A stretch of 64,000 nt of DNA, from NCBI GenBank assembly GCA_030737835.1, contig CM060854.1:15639213-15703212 (forward strand), written 5' to 3'. Position 1 is the first letter of the stretch; every line of letters begins with the position of its first letter. The notes below the pieces were generated by a model. That model made no database searches and had not been told where the DNA came from. It saw only the letters and a list, made by a program, of their open reading frames with translations. This stretch comes from Acorus gramineus (lineage: Eukaryota; Streptophyta; Magnoliopsida; Acorales; Acoraceae). Both the position numbers and the translations under genes were made by a program. This document shows positions 35,511-46,962 of this stretch, piece by piece.

Positions 35511-35980
35511 TAAATATAGCAAATAATTGTAAATGATGTAAATATTTAGGAAATGTATTTGTATTTTCAGATATGATCTTATTTATGTAAATTGAAAAGA
35601 TGTTTGTCAATTGCTATAATGTTTAGTTAATAACATTCTTAAAAATATATATACAATACGGATGTAATTTGGAAAAAAAAAAGAGTAGCCTTTTGGATTT
35701 TAACAAAAAAAAAATTAGGTAAGTTTTGGGTGTAACTGAAATAGAAAATTCAGTTACTAAATAAGGATTTCAAAATTTAAATTTTAAAATACATAAAATT
35801 AGTAAGTGATTTGAGAAAAAAAAAAGATTTGGATTAATGGGAAAGATTTTTAATGAATGACAGATTTGCATTTTGACATTTTATTCTTTTTGAAAAGTCA
35901 ATAAGCCAATCAATGAGATGATGACACCTCATGAGACTTGTGAGTGGAGCTTATATTTTAGGGTCTGGGTATCATGACTC

Positions 35981-36219
35981 TTTATGTTTTTCTACATTAA
36001 ACAAAAGCTCCAAAAATACCTAGTTTGTTTTGCAAAAAAAATAAAAAAAAACTGCAAAACAAAATGCCAACGGGCCATTTTAATTATACTGCCCTCCTTT
36101 CTACATCCCATCTCCCGCCAGTACCCTTACATCCACTCTTTCATCCTTCCTCACATTCTGAACCGCAATGTATGGTGGAGGCTCACCAATGACAAAATCC
36201 AGTGGGAAATATAGATGAG
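35981..36219. other. spacer, no gene seen
   Basis: Short frames only. Confidence 0.4.
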
Positions 36220-37440
36220 ATCACCCTTTCGCCAGTGGCAGCCTCGTTGTCCTTCTCAGCTAACTTTTAGCTACGTCCCGCGGAAACTCTTAACCGCCGC
36301 AGATTCCTTGGATTTGAATCTAGTCAGGCCCAAGCTTGATCAGTATCTAATATAAGAGTTAAAAGAAGCGGTACAACCAGACACCAGAACTAGTAAAAAA
36401 CCATTTCGTTACTTTTATCCGCTCCTCCGCTGTCACTCCAACCACACTTTTATCCGCTTTCGCTCCGATGTAAGGTGCGGAGCATAGAAGTGACGTAAGG
36501 TGTCTATGTTTCGTATGCTTCTTCGTATGCTTATATTATCGACCAGTGGGTAACCTGATATACTCTTATTATTATTACCCGGCCGGTTGGGAAATTAATA
36601 ACTGAAGGCGACCGACCGAAGGTGACCAAAGGGAGTAAAGCGAAACTTGTCAGCACTAGTAAGAATGACATCATGCGCATCCATGTTCTACACGGCCAAG
36701 TCTTTATCTAAACCATCCATGAGAGATTTTTGTGTCCAGCTCAATGCTTTCCATACATGGGTTAAACTAGTACTAGTCGCGTAACTCGTTCTCCTTCATC
36801 CTCACTTCGGTCGGGTTTGTAGTAGATCCCATAGCTATAAAAGTTTGAAAAAAAAGAGGAATTAACCCATTTCTCCCCTCTATACCTGATCCATTAGACT
36901 ACGACTTTTTGATGGATGGAGAAAGGTCAAACAAAGCTCGTTGACATAGTAAGTCGCAATTTTACCTGATCTTTGAAAAAATAATTAGTTTGGACACCGA
37001 TCTTTACACCAAGTAGAGCATGCAGTTTAAGGATGGGAGCATGACCGTCTCGATAAACAATGAGGGCGATGAAGGAGCGTTAGTCACCTCACTTCCTAAA
37101 CTCTGGAAACCCTTTAGCTCAAACTCCCCCCAACTGTCTCACTTCGATAACGAGAACGAATTAATCCAAACCTTTGGTCTTGTAATGTTAAAGACATAGG
37201 TGAGTACAGAGACGCTACCGCACCCTCGGTCACCTCACTCATTCACGACCCGAACTTATACTGGGGTTTCCGACCTAGCTTTTAAGCTGGACAAACGATC
37301 AACCGATGCGAGTGACCAACCGAGGACCGTGTAGGCCTCACCTATGGAGGGAGAACTCCTTGTGCTATCAAACAACAAACAACCAACCGCCTAACGAACT
37401 TTGTTGGAGTTCGACCCATAAATCCGGAAGAAAGGGAATT
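36220..37440. other. compositionally distinct stretch, possibly organelle-derived
   Basis: G/C rises abruptly (32 of 60 at 37201-37260) against strongly AT-rich neighbours, and A/T runs and transposon termini vanish. Phrases such as GACCGACCGAAGG (about 36610) and CTTCGGTCGGG are of a kind common in plant mitochondrial intergenic DNA. No reading frame of 60 codons exists. A nuclear insertion of mitochondrial DNA is my best guess; an old retrotransposon is the alternative. Confidence 0.35.
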
Positions 37441-38021
37441 TGCATACTTGTACTCAATAATTGAACCTCAGCCTATAAATCGAACTACATTGTCAATTAT
37501 TGGATATAAATGTCACTCTTATAATGGATACTGATGGTACTGACCAAACCCAGGTCTGATTGAATTTGGACCCAGATTCCTTAGCACGTATAGCATCTCG
37601 CTGTCAGTCTTGTCGATCCTCCTCGAAGTCCGAGATCCAGTCATTGAACGTCTTCACTAGAGTTAATAGTGTATCATATTAGTATGTACTAATGAGAATC
37701 TCATCAATACATATTCTAATGGATTACACATGTCTAAAGAGTTAAAAATATTTCATTACCATTAATTAAAAAATCATTGATAGAATTCTCATGAATGCAT
37801 TTTGATAGACACGTGTTGTTCATCCAAACACGTTCTAATGATAATCCTATCATTACGAACTAATATGAAATTTTTTTCACTTAACCACATTGTATAGTTT
37901 ACATAAGTTTGTACTTCCGTCCCTGGTGGAGGCACATCCTTTTGATTAGTGATAATGGCTAACATAATGCCCCGATTGGGCCCTTTTAACAAAAAAAAAA
38001 TTGTTTTGATCACAATGACCA
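37441..38021. other. spacer with a segment repeated near 38640
   Basis: Bases about 37470-37540 (CTATAAATCGAACTACA, GATACTGATGGTAC) resemble 38675-38755 (TTATAAATCAAACTACA, GATATTGATGGTAC). No gene is seen. Confidence 0.45.
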
Positions 38022-38032
38022 TTAGTTCGTGG

Positions 38033-38189
38033 ATGTTTTTTTTTTTGATATCGGAGGGATCCCTCGTGGCTGACTTTACGATGAATAATCATCAACAAAC
38101 AGGTGGGTAAGTCAGTGCCAAGATTTGAACCCATGACCTATCAGTAATACCGCTAAGCCCTGAACCGTTGTGCTATGACCACTGGGGAC
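38033..38189 (-). mobile_element. tRNA-derived SINE with TSD
   Basis: Minus strand: 5' GTCCCCAGTGGTCATAGCAC with a putative A box (TAGCACAACGG), a B box GGGTTCAAATCT about 40 bases further, a tRNA-unrelated body, then an A-tail (T run at 38036-38046 on plus). Flanks TTAGTTCGTGG (38022-38032) and TTAGTTCGCGG (38190-38200) differ at one base of 11. All SINE hallmarks are present. Confidence 0.85.
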
Positions 38190-38200
38190 TTAGTTCGCGG

Positions 38201-38766
38201 TTGTTCAATGTTAATAGATCTTTTTTATCCTTTAATTGTTAATAGTGTATGATGACTGTACAGTAGCTGTGGAATTTAAGATTGCTAAACAAAGATCACG
38301 AGGTGGTCTTAATTATGCTCAAGCTTTTTTTTATAGCCTCACTCGCAGCCGGCACATAAACACTTCACTAACGAAGTACATTCATACAAGCTTACTAGCA
38401 CATTTACTTTATTATTAAAATTAACAAAATATATAGAGATAAAAGGAGAAAGCATGGCCATCTCCCCTTTGTCTTCTCACTGCAATTCTTTTGAGATCAA
38501 CCTGTAAAAAAATGGAATGAGTAGATAAAAGCATTTAGTTTTTGAGCTTCCATGACATATATTCAGAAATTAAGATTGAAAAAGCACAAAGTACAGCCAT
38601 CAAATCAATATGCATACTATGAGTTCAGATCCAATCAGGATTGGTTTCGGTTAGTCTTGTCAGTATCAAACTGCACAGTTTATAAATCAAACTACACAAT
38701 CATCAATTGTTAGATACAATGTTACTCTCTATGCAATTTGATATTGATGGTACCATTAACTTACTC
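38201..38766. other. 3' flank of the proline-rich protein gene
   Basis: No second gene is seen. It contains the partner of the repeat near 37470. Confidence 0.4.
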
Positions 38767-39292
38767 TCAGTACTTAGGACACTGATAGTTGGAAGGACAG
38801 TGCTTCCTGCAGTCGGCAAGGAGCTGGAGGGCAACCGGCAAGACCAGATTAACATTCAAAGCTTTCACTCTAATTGCAGTGCAAAGACAGCGCTGCGTCC
38901 AGGTCGGCCAGTCCCGCGAGAACCGGGCAACAAGCATCAGTAGCTTGACTACCTATAACGACGTGAACCAAATCATTCAACAAGCTCACACACGCGTCCA
39001 GCTTGAGTGTGTTGATTGGGCATGACTGACCGGCTGGCGGGAGAAGAGGAGGCTTTGGGACTGTAGGTGTGTAAGGGGTCGTCGGGGGCTTATGGAATGG
39101 AGGTTGCTTTGGCACTGGATGGACAGGTGGGTGTTCATAGGTGGGGGGCTTTGGCACCACAACAGATGGTGGTGGTTCATGCACTACTGGAGTTGGGCAG
39201 GATGAACAAGCATGGGAAGGAACGACCTGCAGCACTACCACTTTAAGAGTCACAAAGAAGATGAGGAGATTAACTAAAATGGTCTTTCCCAT
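38767..39292 (-). pseudogene. hybrid proline-rich protein with 8-cysteine (LTP-like) domain, 2-nt frameshift
   Basis: Secreted cell-wall-type protein of the HyPRP family. From ATG 39292: signal peptide MGKTILVNLLIFFVTLKVVV...PSHA (about 28 aa), a Pro-rich linker (PPPSVVVPKPPTYEHPP, HKPPTTPYTPTVPKPP), then the 8CM domain: SCPINTLKLDAC (C1, C2) and ATDACCPVLAGLADLDAAL (C3-C4). Here the frame runs into a stop (SLHCN*). Two extra nucleotides near 38884-38891 would continue the family pattern through C5-x-C6 and on to NVNLVLPVALQLLADC, ending at the TGA at 38767. The total of 526 nt is two short of 528, consistent with a 2-nt loss. As read, C5-C8 are missing, so it is a pseudogene unless the loss is a sequence error. 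Confidence 0.85.
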
Positions 39293-39363
39293 GCCTTTAT
39301 GAGATTTATTATAAGTAGCTGCTACTAATAAGTGGTTTGATTCATGGGTCTTTGTGATGTCTT

Positions 39364-39373
39364 CCCTTTTATA
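39364..39373 (-). promoter_or_regulatory. candidate TATA box of the proline-rich protein gene
   Basis: Minus strand TATAAAAGGG, 72-81 bp before the ATG at 39292. A MITE starts only about 60 bp further upstream. Confidence 0.55.
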
Positions 39374-39434
39374 TTGTATTGATATTGACTGGATCACGTG
39401 TAAATATAATTCTCCCTTCATGTCTTTAGGATAT

Positions 39435-40023
39435 GTTTGTGTATGATGAAAAATGAAGGAAAGTGGGGGAAAGTCAAGATTTTCTTTTTGACCATTAAAA
39501 AATCTGGTGTTTGTGCTAAACAAGGAATGAAAAAAAAATTTCCATCACTTTCCTGAGATCGGGTTAGGTTCAATGGGCGTTGGACAATTTAATTGTCCAA
39601 CGCGCTTGTGACCATCCAATCTTCTCACTTTGTTGTGATTGAGATATTTTGTAAGATTTCAAAACTAAACTTAGAATGCAATTACATTCTAAACCTTCTT
39701 TTTAAGGATTCAAATAATTTGTTTATCTCAAAATTATAAGATTGAACGATCACAAGCGTGTTAGACAATTAAATTGTCCAATACCTGTTCAACCTAACCT
39801 GATCCCATTTTTTTCTCTCTTCTATTTGTCTTATCAGGAAATGTGGGAAAAAATCTTCCTTTTCCCATAGGTGAAAATTTGTGAGAAAATAAAGGAAAAT
39901 TTTCTATTATATGCACAAACACCATGATAATTTGTCAAAAGGGTTTTTTTTGCTTCTATCACTTTTTCTTTGACCCAAATTCCTTCACTTTCCTTCATTT
40001 TCTCTTTGAGATTGTGCACAAAC
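39435..40023. mobile_element. MITE-like repeat with GTTTGTG ends, interrupted by a second MITE
   Basis: Left GTTTGTGTATGATG followed by AAAATGAAGGAAAGT. Right end, inverted, GTTTGTGCACAATC followed by AAAATGAAGGAAAGT. It sits in the promoter-proximal region of the proline-rich protein gene. No clear target duplication. Confidence 0.5.
39557..39804. mobile_element. MITE with long TIRs, nested
   Basis: The left GATCGGGTTAGGTTCAA, GGACAATTTAATTGTCCAAC and the right half are inverted copies over about 65-80 bp. Each TIR itself contains the palindrome TGGACAATTTAATTGTCCA. 248 bp, no coding capacity. Confidence 0.75.
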
Positions 40024-40577
40024 ACACCGACAATGCGGAGTACATTATTGATGAACTTGGTAGTCGACATAGCTGCAGACATGATGGTTCCATGACTTCT
40101 GGTCAGCATAGTTGGCCCTACCAGAGAAAAAGATTTATCATTTTTTGTCACTATTGTTCTTAATTTCCCAGTAAGCAATCCTTTTTCGTAACTAGATTTA
40201 TCATTTTTTTGTCAATGGTGTTCTTAATGTCCCAGAAGGCAATCTAGCTTGAGTCCTTGACCCATCATGTAAAACTACACTGCTGCAAGTGGTCGATTTT
40301 GTTCGCGTTGTAGTGGTTTGTTTTTTCCTATAAAACACGTACGTTGCGGTATGAGAATAATGCGGTTGGGATTCACAAATGTTGGATTATCTAGGCTTAA
40401 TGTTGAAAAATTATGTAGTTAGCTTAAGCATTAATATTGCCGACATCGTAAATCCAGGAAATCAATAATCGAGCTTTTTGGCATCATGTGAGTGAGCTCT
40501 TTGACTTCGCAGGCCACGACGTCGTAAATCAAGGACATCCAATATTACAAGTCTTGCCATTATGCTAATTAAGTTTC
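40024..40577. other. spacer, no gene supported
   Basis: A minus-strand frame through 39834-40178 (SLVGPTMLTRSHGTIMSAAM) has protein-like composition, but I recognise no family and it runs into the MITE. Confidence 0.35.
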
Positions 40578-40724
40578 GGGTAATTAGCACTTTTAACCCC
40601 CACAAAAATGAAAATTCACAAAAATAGTTCCATCAGTCGAATATTAGAAAAAACTAGCCCCATTGACCCAGTCAACGCTGCCACATCAGCGCTGATCTTT
40701 TTTTTTTAATGTTTATATTGGAGA

Positions 40725-40898
40725 CGAATTATAATCCATCTCTAGTGTTTTGTCCGATTAACAAGAGAAACAGATATATATATATATATGCCGTCTCTTG
40801 TTCAAAATTCCTTGAACCCGTGAAAATGCAAGGGAGACGGTATATATATATATATATACACCGTCTCTGTCTCCAGATCGCGTTATATATATGTCCCG
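40725..40898. repeat. left palindrome array of MULE-3
   Basis: Units with arms GGAGACGAAT / ATCCATCTC (about 40729-40743), one near 40765-40800, and GGGAGACGGT / ACCGTCTCT (40833-40867) with long (TA)n cores. Confidence 0.7.
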
Positions 40899-41468
40899 TC
40901 CTAACTGCCAAGCCTTAAAACCTCCATTTTTCACTCCTTTTTTCTCCCTTTTTTACTCACCCTACCCGAAAATCATCCCTCACACAGTTCATGCACATTT
41001 CAATCAACATCTTTAAACCACTTTTAATTCAAAGGTAAACATCAAAACCCTAAACAATTTCTTGAATTTATTTATTTATCAACTGTTTTAATTTTATTGA
41101 TAAATATTTTTTTTGTTTATTATTGACATGTTAAATGTATAATGTTTTGTTAAGTTGAATGTTAATTTTTTTATTTTTGGTTTATTGAAAATTTTCTATT
41201 TGTCAAAATAAACTTTTCAAACTTAAAAGAAAATTGCTGTAAAATTTGATTGTCATATAAAAACTTTTTAAAAAATTCAAAGGCCTTAGGAAAAAATTCA
41301 AAGGCCTCTTAGAAAACTTTTTAAAAAATTCAAAGGCCATTTAAGAAATATATACTTTGTATGTGTTGCATGAATGTTATAGTATTTAAAATGCTTGTAT
41401 GTGTTGGATGAATTTTTTTGTTACCAATTTAGAAATATATTTACTAAGTTTAATAATTTATGGTTTAG

Positions 41469-41685
41469 ATGGTAAAGAAATCCGATATCCCGTTAATTTA
41501 CTCTTTTAACGAGAGGATTGTTCAATATGAAGATACTTCATTTTATGAAGGTGGTACCAGGAAAACCACCATCATACATAAGAGGATCTCCTATGTCGAT
41601 TTACTCCAAATGATGTACCATTTGACGGGGACCGATCCAAGTCGTTACACATTGTCCATGAGTGTTGTATATTCCACTCACATCA
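41469..41685 (+). pseudogene. remnant of transposase exon 1 in MULE-3
   Basis: MVKKSDIPLIYSFNERIVQ, ISYVDLLQMMYHLTGTDPS and RYTLSMSVVY align without gaps to the start of the MULE-1 exon at 770, then the sequence leaves the gene at the deletion junction. Confidence 0.85.
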
Positions 41686-41689
41686 CTAA

Positions 41690-42458
41690 ACTTATGTCGA
41701 GCGTTGGGACCAACGCTTGAATCACATCCACCAATTCTGTCGTAACCGAAGTTCGAGGAAATATATGGAGTGGTATTGAGAGAGAACAGTCAGACATGTC
41801 ACACCTCCACCACCCCCACATCACCCTCCAGGCTACGTCGCACATCATTCGGTAATTTCTTAAATATCTGTTACATTTTTATAAAGTGATAAATGATTTT
41901 AAAACAACTTATCATAATGAAACTTCTGATAACAGGGGGGGAGTTACACAGAATATTGGTGAGGTACTTACAAGGGGGTTGGTGTTGTACCCCAATTATG
42001 ATGAGTGGGGACGTATAATTGTTGTGGCTCGTGATTATGCAGAGGCGATGATGGGAGAAAGATAACAGCCATCGAGTACCTCCAGTGTAGCTACAGATGA
42101 TGATGATTACTCCAGGGATGTCATAGATGACAGTTCATTTGGGCCAGGAGCTGACACTGAATTCACAATTGATGAGTTCTTTGGTGATGTACGACTCAAG
42201 TTAGAATTGAATGAGCAGCCACCACAACCAGCTTCAGTTTCAGATTAAGCTCCAAAGATGACACTCCAAACATATGTTCGTGGACTATGTAAGATTTGGT
42301 GCATTTCTACTACTGCCAGCCGGGGATCGGACAAACCATTTACCACTTTGGCTCAATCAACTGCGTCATCTTCTACAGCTACAGACGTACCCTCTTCATC
42401 AGCACCTCCTGCTCCGAGAAAAGCCAAAAAGAAAGGATTTTTGAAATTTTTTGGATGA
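41690..42458 (+). pseudogene. remnant of the PMD gene 3' part in MULE-3
   Basis: Resumes at GTCGAGCGTTGGGACCAACG, equivalent to MULE-1 about 4985. An intron at 41853-41936 is kept (its donor position reads GGTAATTTC; acceptor AACAG). An extra G and an in-frame TAA near 42063 break the frame. It preserves EFTIDEFFGDVRLK, lost by frameshift in MULE-1, and ends PSSSAPPAPRKAKKKG as in MULE-1. Confidence 0.8.
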
Positions 42459-42682
42459 TTGTATTTATGGGATTTAAGATATATTTATTATATATATGAA
42501 CTTTCATGTGTATTCAGAAACAATAATGAAGTGATTGTATTTATGGAACTTATGTTTTATTTTATTTAAGTTGTTTTATTTCATTCAAGTAGGATTTTCA
42601 TACATTTTCATATATGTTCAAGCATGATTTATTATATGTTTCAACAAAAACAAAAAAGAAAAAAAAAATTAAGGCAAAATGC

Positions 42683-42862
42683 AAGGAAGGCAGATTATAT
42701 ATAATCCATCTCTAGGAGACGGTATATATATATATACCGTCTTCCTTGCATTTTCACAAGTTCATGGAATTTTGAACGGGAGACAACATATATATAATCC
42801 GTCTCCCTTGTTAATCGGACAAAACACTGAAGACGTATTATATAATCCGTGTCCAGTATAAA
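42683..42862. repeat. right palindrome array of MULE-3
   Basis: Units near 42688-42714 (GCAGATTATA / AATCCATC), 42715-42743 (GGAGACGGTA / TACCGTCTTCC), 42778-42806 (GGGAGACAAC / ATCCGTCTCCC) and 42826-42854. Spacers pair with those of the left array (AATTCCTTGAACCCG left, GTTCATGGAATTTTGAA right). Confidence 0.7.
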
Positions 42863-42974
42863 CATTAAAAAAAACGGTCAACCGGGTCAACGAAGCTACT
42901 TTTTTCTAATATTCAACGAGCGGAGCTATTTTTGAGAATTTTTATTTTTGTGGAGTTAAAAGTGCTAATTACCC

Positions 42975-43240
42975 TTAAATTTTTTGTCTTTTTTTTTTTT
43001 TCCTTTTTGTTGACCCATTGAGAAACTCCAACTCATATTTCTTGTTAAAATGCCAACCCCGCTATAGGTTCATTAAGCAAATTCTTGACTTCACAAGACA
43101 CTCATGAGAGTCTATGATTGAACACCAAATCTTTTCACAATTTCTCTGGATCCATCCCGGAAGACCCCCGCGTACATCAAGTTTTTTTAAATGAGGTCAT
43201 CTCAGGATCCCTTTTTAACGGTTTTAAAATTCATGATAGT
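42975..43240. other. spacer, no gene seen
   Basis: Short frames only. Confidence 0.35.
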
Positions 43241-43341
43241 TTTTGTAAACCGAGTGGTTAAGTCGATAAGCATCTTCCATCTCTATTAAAGAGGTCAAGA
43301 GATTAAATTTTAAGGGACGCTATTTCTTTAAAAAAAAAATC
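43241..43341 (+). mobile_element. SINE-like element
   Basis: GTAAACCGAGTGGTTAAGTC could be an A-box region and GAGGTCAAGAGATTAAA a decayed B box, followed by a tail of ten A. It shares its layout with the minus-strand unit at 16381. Confidence 0.45.
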
Positions 43342-43584
43342 CAAAACTAATGATCATACATCAAATAAGGAAAATGTTACATTCAATCCATTTTACAATC
43401 TCAAACGCAGACCGTATATATTTTTATTTTTATTTTTTAAATCATATCTCATTTAATGAAATATATATATATATATATATATACACGTCAATGAATTGAA
43501 TGATATCATTTATAGATAAAAAATTCTCCACCGAGATATACATCAATACAATAAGTGAAGCGGCTATATATATATATATTTATA

Positions 43585-44909
43585 GAGTCATGATACCCAG
43601 GCCCCATAATATAAGCCTCACTCACAAGCCTCATGAGGTGTCATCATTTCATTGGTTGGTTTGTTTGGTTTGTTGACTTTTTTAAAAAATAGTAAAATGA
43701 CAAAATACAAATTTGTCCTTCATTAAAAATTTATCTTATTAACCCAAATCCCCCCATTTTCTCTATTTGGTTATGACTCTTCCATGTAAATCTTAAAATC
43801 CATTTACCTATTTCAAATTTTGAATTTTGAAATCATTATCTAAATTATAATTGAACCTAGATTACACCAAAAATTACCGAAATTGTTTTCATTAAAATCC
43901 TTCAAACGGCTCATTTTCTCTAGATAGTTATTGTATTCAAATTTAAATAAAAAACACATATAGTTAACATATGAAACAGTTACATTTTATATTGGTAGTT
44001 ACAAATACATTTCTTAAATGTTTACATCTCTCACAACGATTTGTTACATTTATATAAAAACTGTTACATTTATATAGATGGAACAAACAATTATATTTAC
44101 CTAAATGTCAAACAGTTACATTTACTATTTAAAATTATCTATTTCAATTTCTAGTGCACTGCCTTCCAAAGAAAATGTATCAGAATCCTCTGTAAAAGTA
44201 TGTACTTCACTGTTACATTTATACGTCATTTCTATTTGCATTGTTAAAAGAAATGCACAACATGAGATAATGTTACATTTCAGAGTGTTACATTTATGAA
44301 TGTAACAAAATTGTGTAAATGAATATCCGAGTTCAGAAGTCTAATATAAACATCACACGAACCAGTAACAATTAAATGTAACAATATCAAAATTACATTT
44401 ATGAAATTATAACGAAACAAATATAAAAAAAAGTGTGAAATAGTGATCAAAACATAAAAAAAATTCATTTTTTGAATTGAAACATGTAACATAGATTGAA
44501 TATTTGATCATCAAAAATTTAATTTCAAATTCGATGTGACTTTCATTCAATAAGATAAAAAAAACAAAAAAAAAACAATTGACAAACCTGATCCGGAAGA
44601 GAGATCCAACTCGATAAAGAACAAATCAGATTTTCAAACTTCTTCATATTAAAATTTCGGGACTGCTACGAATATGTTCATCGTAAATTATTAGGTTATT
44701 GTTACAAAAATAGGGATTAATGATTTTACACAATGCAACGAAGAAGAAATACAGTAATTAATGAAATCTTCACAATCCTAGGAATAAATCAAACCGTTTT
44801 CCTTGTTTAAATGTGGTTATCAATTAGAGGGTATAATAGGTAATGTCCTATTGCCACATCATGGGGCCTGTGATGGGGCCTGGAAAGTTGGGGTCTAGGA
44901 ATCATTATT
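43585..44909 (-). mobile_element. DNA transposon with ATGAT(A/T)CC termini (element B)
   Basis: Left GAGTCATGATACCCAGGCCC and right GGGGTCTAGGAATCATTATT are inverted repeats, matching element A in reverse order. It contains many TGTTACATTTA-type words (43978-44410) and no transposase. Nested in the M1 MITE. Confidence 0.7.
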
Positions 44910-45212
44910 GATATATATATATAATTGTATTTGAAACTAATAAAGTGATTGTGTTATATTTGTGTCACTTTTAATCTGCTGGTAACCGTTGGAGCGTTCT
45001 GGCAGTTTTTCAATTTTTTTGGTTTTGATCGGAACCGCAAATTTTTGGACTGTTAGCTATCGTCCTGAGTTAGAGGACTCCGATTGGAAATCTAACTGCA
45101 TATTTGGTGTCCTGATGCCATTTTAGGCCTCTCACGAAAATTTCATCGAATTCCGGTAACGTTTCCGAAATTTCACAGTTCCGGGGCGTATCTGAGTTTT
45201 TAAGTCACTTGC

Positions 45213-45221
45213 TATATAAAT
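45213..45221 (+). promoter_or_regulatory. LTR promoter TATA box
   Basis: TATATAAAT, 260 bp into the LTR. In the reverse copy at 49579 the equivalent reads CTTAAAAGG and looks decayed. Confidence 0.55.
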
Positions 45222-45346
45222 GAAATCTAAATTTTGGTTGACCACTATTCATCATCCCTACCAAATGCATTTTCTCTCTCCCCCTCTCTTTTTCTTTGAT
45301 TTGAGCCCCCTAGACCCCTCAAACCTAAAAACCTAAAGCATAGGAA

Positions 45347-45371
45347 GTGTAGATCGGGTCCCGATCTACAC
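45347..45371. repeat. perfect hairpin in the LTR leader
   Basis: Arms GTGTAGATCGGG / CCCGATCTACAC around one base. The same palindrome stands in the other copy at 52438-52462. Confidence 0.75.
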
Positions 45372-45739
45372 CCCGGTGCTTTCAAATCCCGATTCCGGCG
45401 AGATTAGCCCCTCCGTCCCCCCTCTCTTCTCCTCTATTTTGGACCATTTCGAGGGCCAAGATAGATCCAGGCGGTGGAAGCCTTTTGGGAGAGGTTTCGG
45501 TGCGCGGAGAGCATCCGGACTTCCCTTCTTCCCTCGGTAAGCCTCTTTTCTCTCTTTTTCATGCTTAGATGTATGTTAGGAGGGTCGATTTGTGGTTGGG
45601 AGGTGGTCGGCGGCGGTGGGTGGCCGTCGGAGGGCTGTGGAGGTGGTCGGAGGCCGGGGGTGGCGGGTGGTGGAGGTTGGATGGCTCGGTCTAGGTGTTG
45701 GGCTGTCCGGGTAGGCTGGGCGGCTGTTCCGGGAGTTTA

Positions 45740-46500
45740 GGCAGCGGGCGCAGCAGGCTGGGGCACTAGGTGTCGGGCGCGCATGCGCGTGCGCGCAGGC
45801 GTGCGCGCGGGTGGTGCTGCAGGCGTGATGGGCGAGCAGGGGTGCTGAGCGCTGGGCGCTGGGCACGCAGGCGGGCGTGCGCGCGGCGTGCGCTCGGGGC
45901 AGGCAGGCAGGCTGGGCGCGCAGGCGCGCTGGGTAGGTGGTGCTCGGGCGCCAGGCGGACAGTGCTCGGGTGGGTAGGCGAACAGGGCTCGGGCCACTCG
46001 ACGACGCGCGCAGGCAGCAGCGCGGGCAGCAGCTCGCGCAGGCTGGCAGGCGCGCTGGGCGCGTGCTGCCAGGCGCGCTGGGCGTGTGCTGCGCGGGCGT
46101 GCGCGTGGGCGCTGGGTGAGGGTCCCGGGTGCTGGGCGCTGAGCACCAGGCGCTGGGCCGCGGGTACCGGGTGCTGGGGGTGATGGCCGAGGGCAGTGCG
46201 TGCAAGGGGGGTCGTGCAGGGTGCGTGCGGGGTGCGCGCAGGGCGCGGCGAGGCGGCTGTGGTGCGCACGGGCCAGCGCGAGGCGTGCGGGGTGTGCGCG
46301 GGCGGCTGCGCTGGGGCGCAGGGGGCGCGCGGTGCACCCGGGAGGTTCGGCGGTGCGTCCAGGCGGCGGGCGGGGGCCCGGCGGTGCGCGGGGTGCGTTG
46401 GCTAAGGCACGGCGGTGCACCCGGGCAGTCGGGTGACCGTGCGGGTGGTTGCCGGCCGTGCGGGTGGTTGCCGGGGTGCTCGGGCTAGCGTGCGTGCGGG
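45740..46500. repeat. extremely GC-rich low-complexity block
   Basis: 49 of 60 bases at 46021-46080 are G or C. The text is built of GCGCGCAGGC, GGGCGCTGGGC and GTGCGCGCGGG variants. Long open frames on both strands arise from composition, not selection. The reverse copy lies at about 51360-52240. Confidence 0.8.
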
Positions 46501-46962
46501 TCGTATGCACGTTTGCCCGAGTGTTGGTTGTTTGTTTGTGGGTTTTGTGAATTTTGATGTCTTTGGTAGTAGTTGTGGATTTTAACTCACCATATAAATG
46601 TCTGTCTTGCAGATCCTGACGGGCGGTCGCGCGATGACCGAACTTTGGTGAGTGGGACAATCCAACCCAGTAGAGAGGGGTCATACGCATTTGGGCGTAT
46701 ACCGACCTCTCCTGGGGCACCATGGATGTATATTAACCAGCAGTAATATGTAATCCATGCTTGCATGATTTAAATGTAGAATGCATGCTACCCTAGTCAT
46801 TTGTATGTTAGGGACTTGCACCCATAGGATAGGTGTAAGAGCCATGCACCATGCCCCCTGTTTTCATGATAGGAAACCTCGGCCTATGCATGCGTCCTAC
46901 TAGTTTATTTATTAAATTAAATGCTAGTGTATGATAATTCGCATGCCTTAGATAATATTATA

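Larger units (their letters stand above)
31761..35980 (+). mobile_element. DNA transposon with ATGAT(A/T)CC termini (family A), split by a solo LTR
   Basis: Left end AATAATGATTCTCAGGTCC and right end GGGTCTGGGTATCATGACTC match, inverted, the ends of the element at 43585-44909. TIR core: ATGAT(A/T)CC(C/T)AG(G/A)CCCC. The solo LTR at 31886-34353 interrupts it. The 3' half carries arrays of TGTTACATTTA / TAAATGTAACA. A GC-rich reading frame at 34451 may be captured host sequence. No transposase. Confidence 0.65.
40578..42974 (+). mobile_element. internally deleted MULE-PMD derivative with 9-bp TSD (MULE-3)
   Basis: Ends GGGTAATTAGC / GCTAATTACCC and a layout parallel to MULE-1. The flanking 9-mers are TTAAGTTTC (40569-40577) and TTAAATTTT (42975-42983); the two differences are G/A and C/T transitions. 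The body joins the start of the transposase exon (to about 41680) to the last third of the PMD gene, skipping what corresponds to about 975-4980 of MULE-1. It cannot make transposase. Confidence 0.9.

Noticed and set aside
37789-38134. Minus-strand frames of 60-77 codons
   Set aside because: Overlap the SINE and poly-A/T runs; no family resemblance.
38100-38189. tRNA gene on the minus strand
   Set aside because: A and B boxes are present but no cloverleaf can be formed; the A-tail and target duplication show a SINE.
45576-46723. Long Ala/Arg/Pro-rich open frames on both strands
   Set aside because: They lie in the GC-rich block of the solo LTR, overlap in several frames and show no domain. 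G+C of about 80% removes stop codons by chance.
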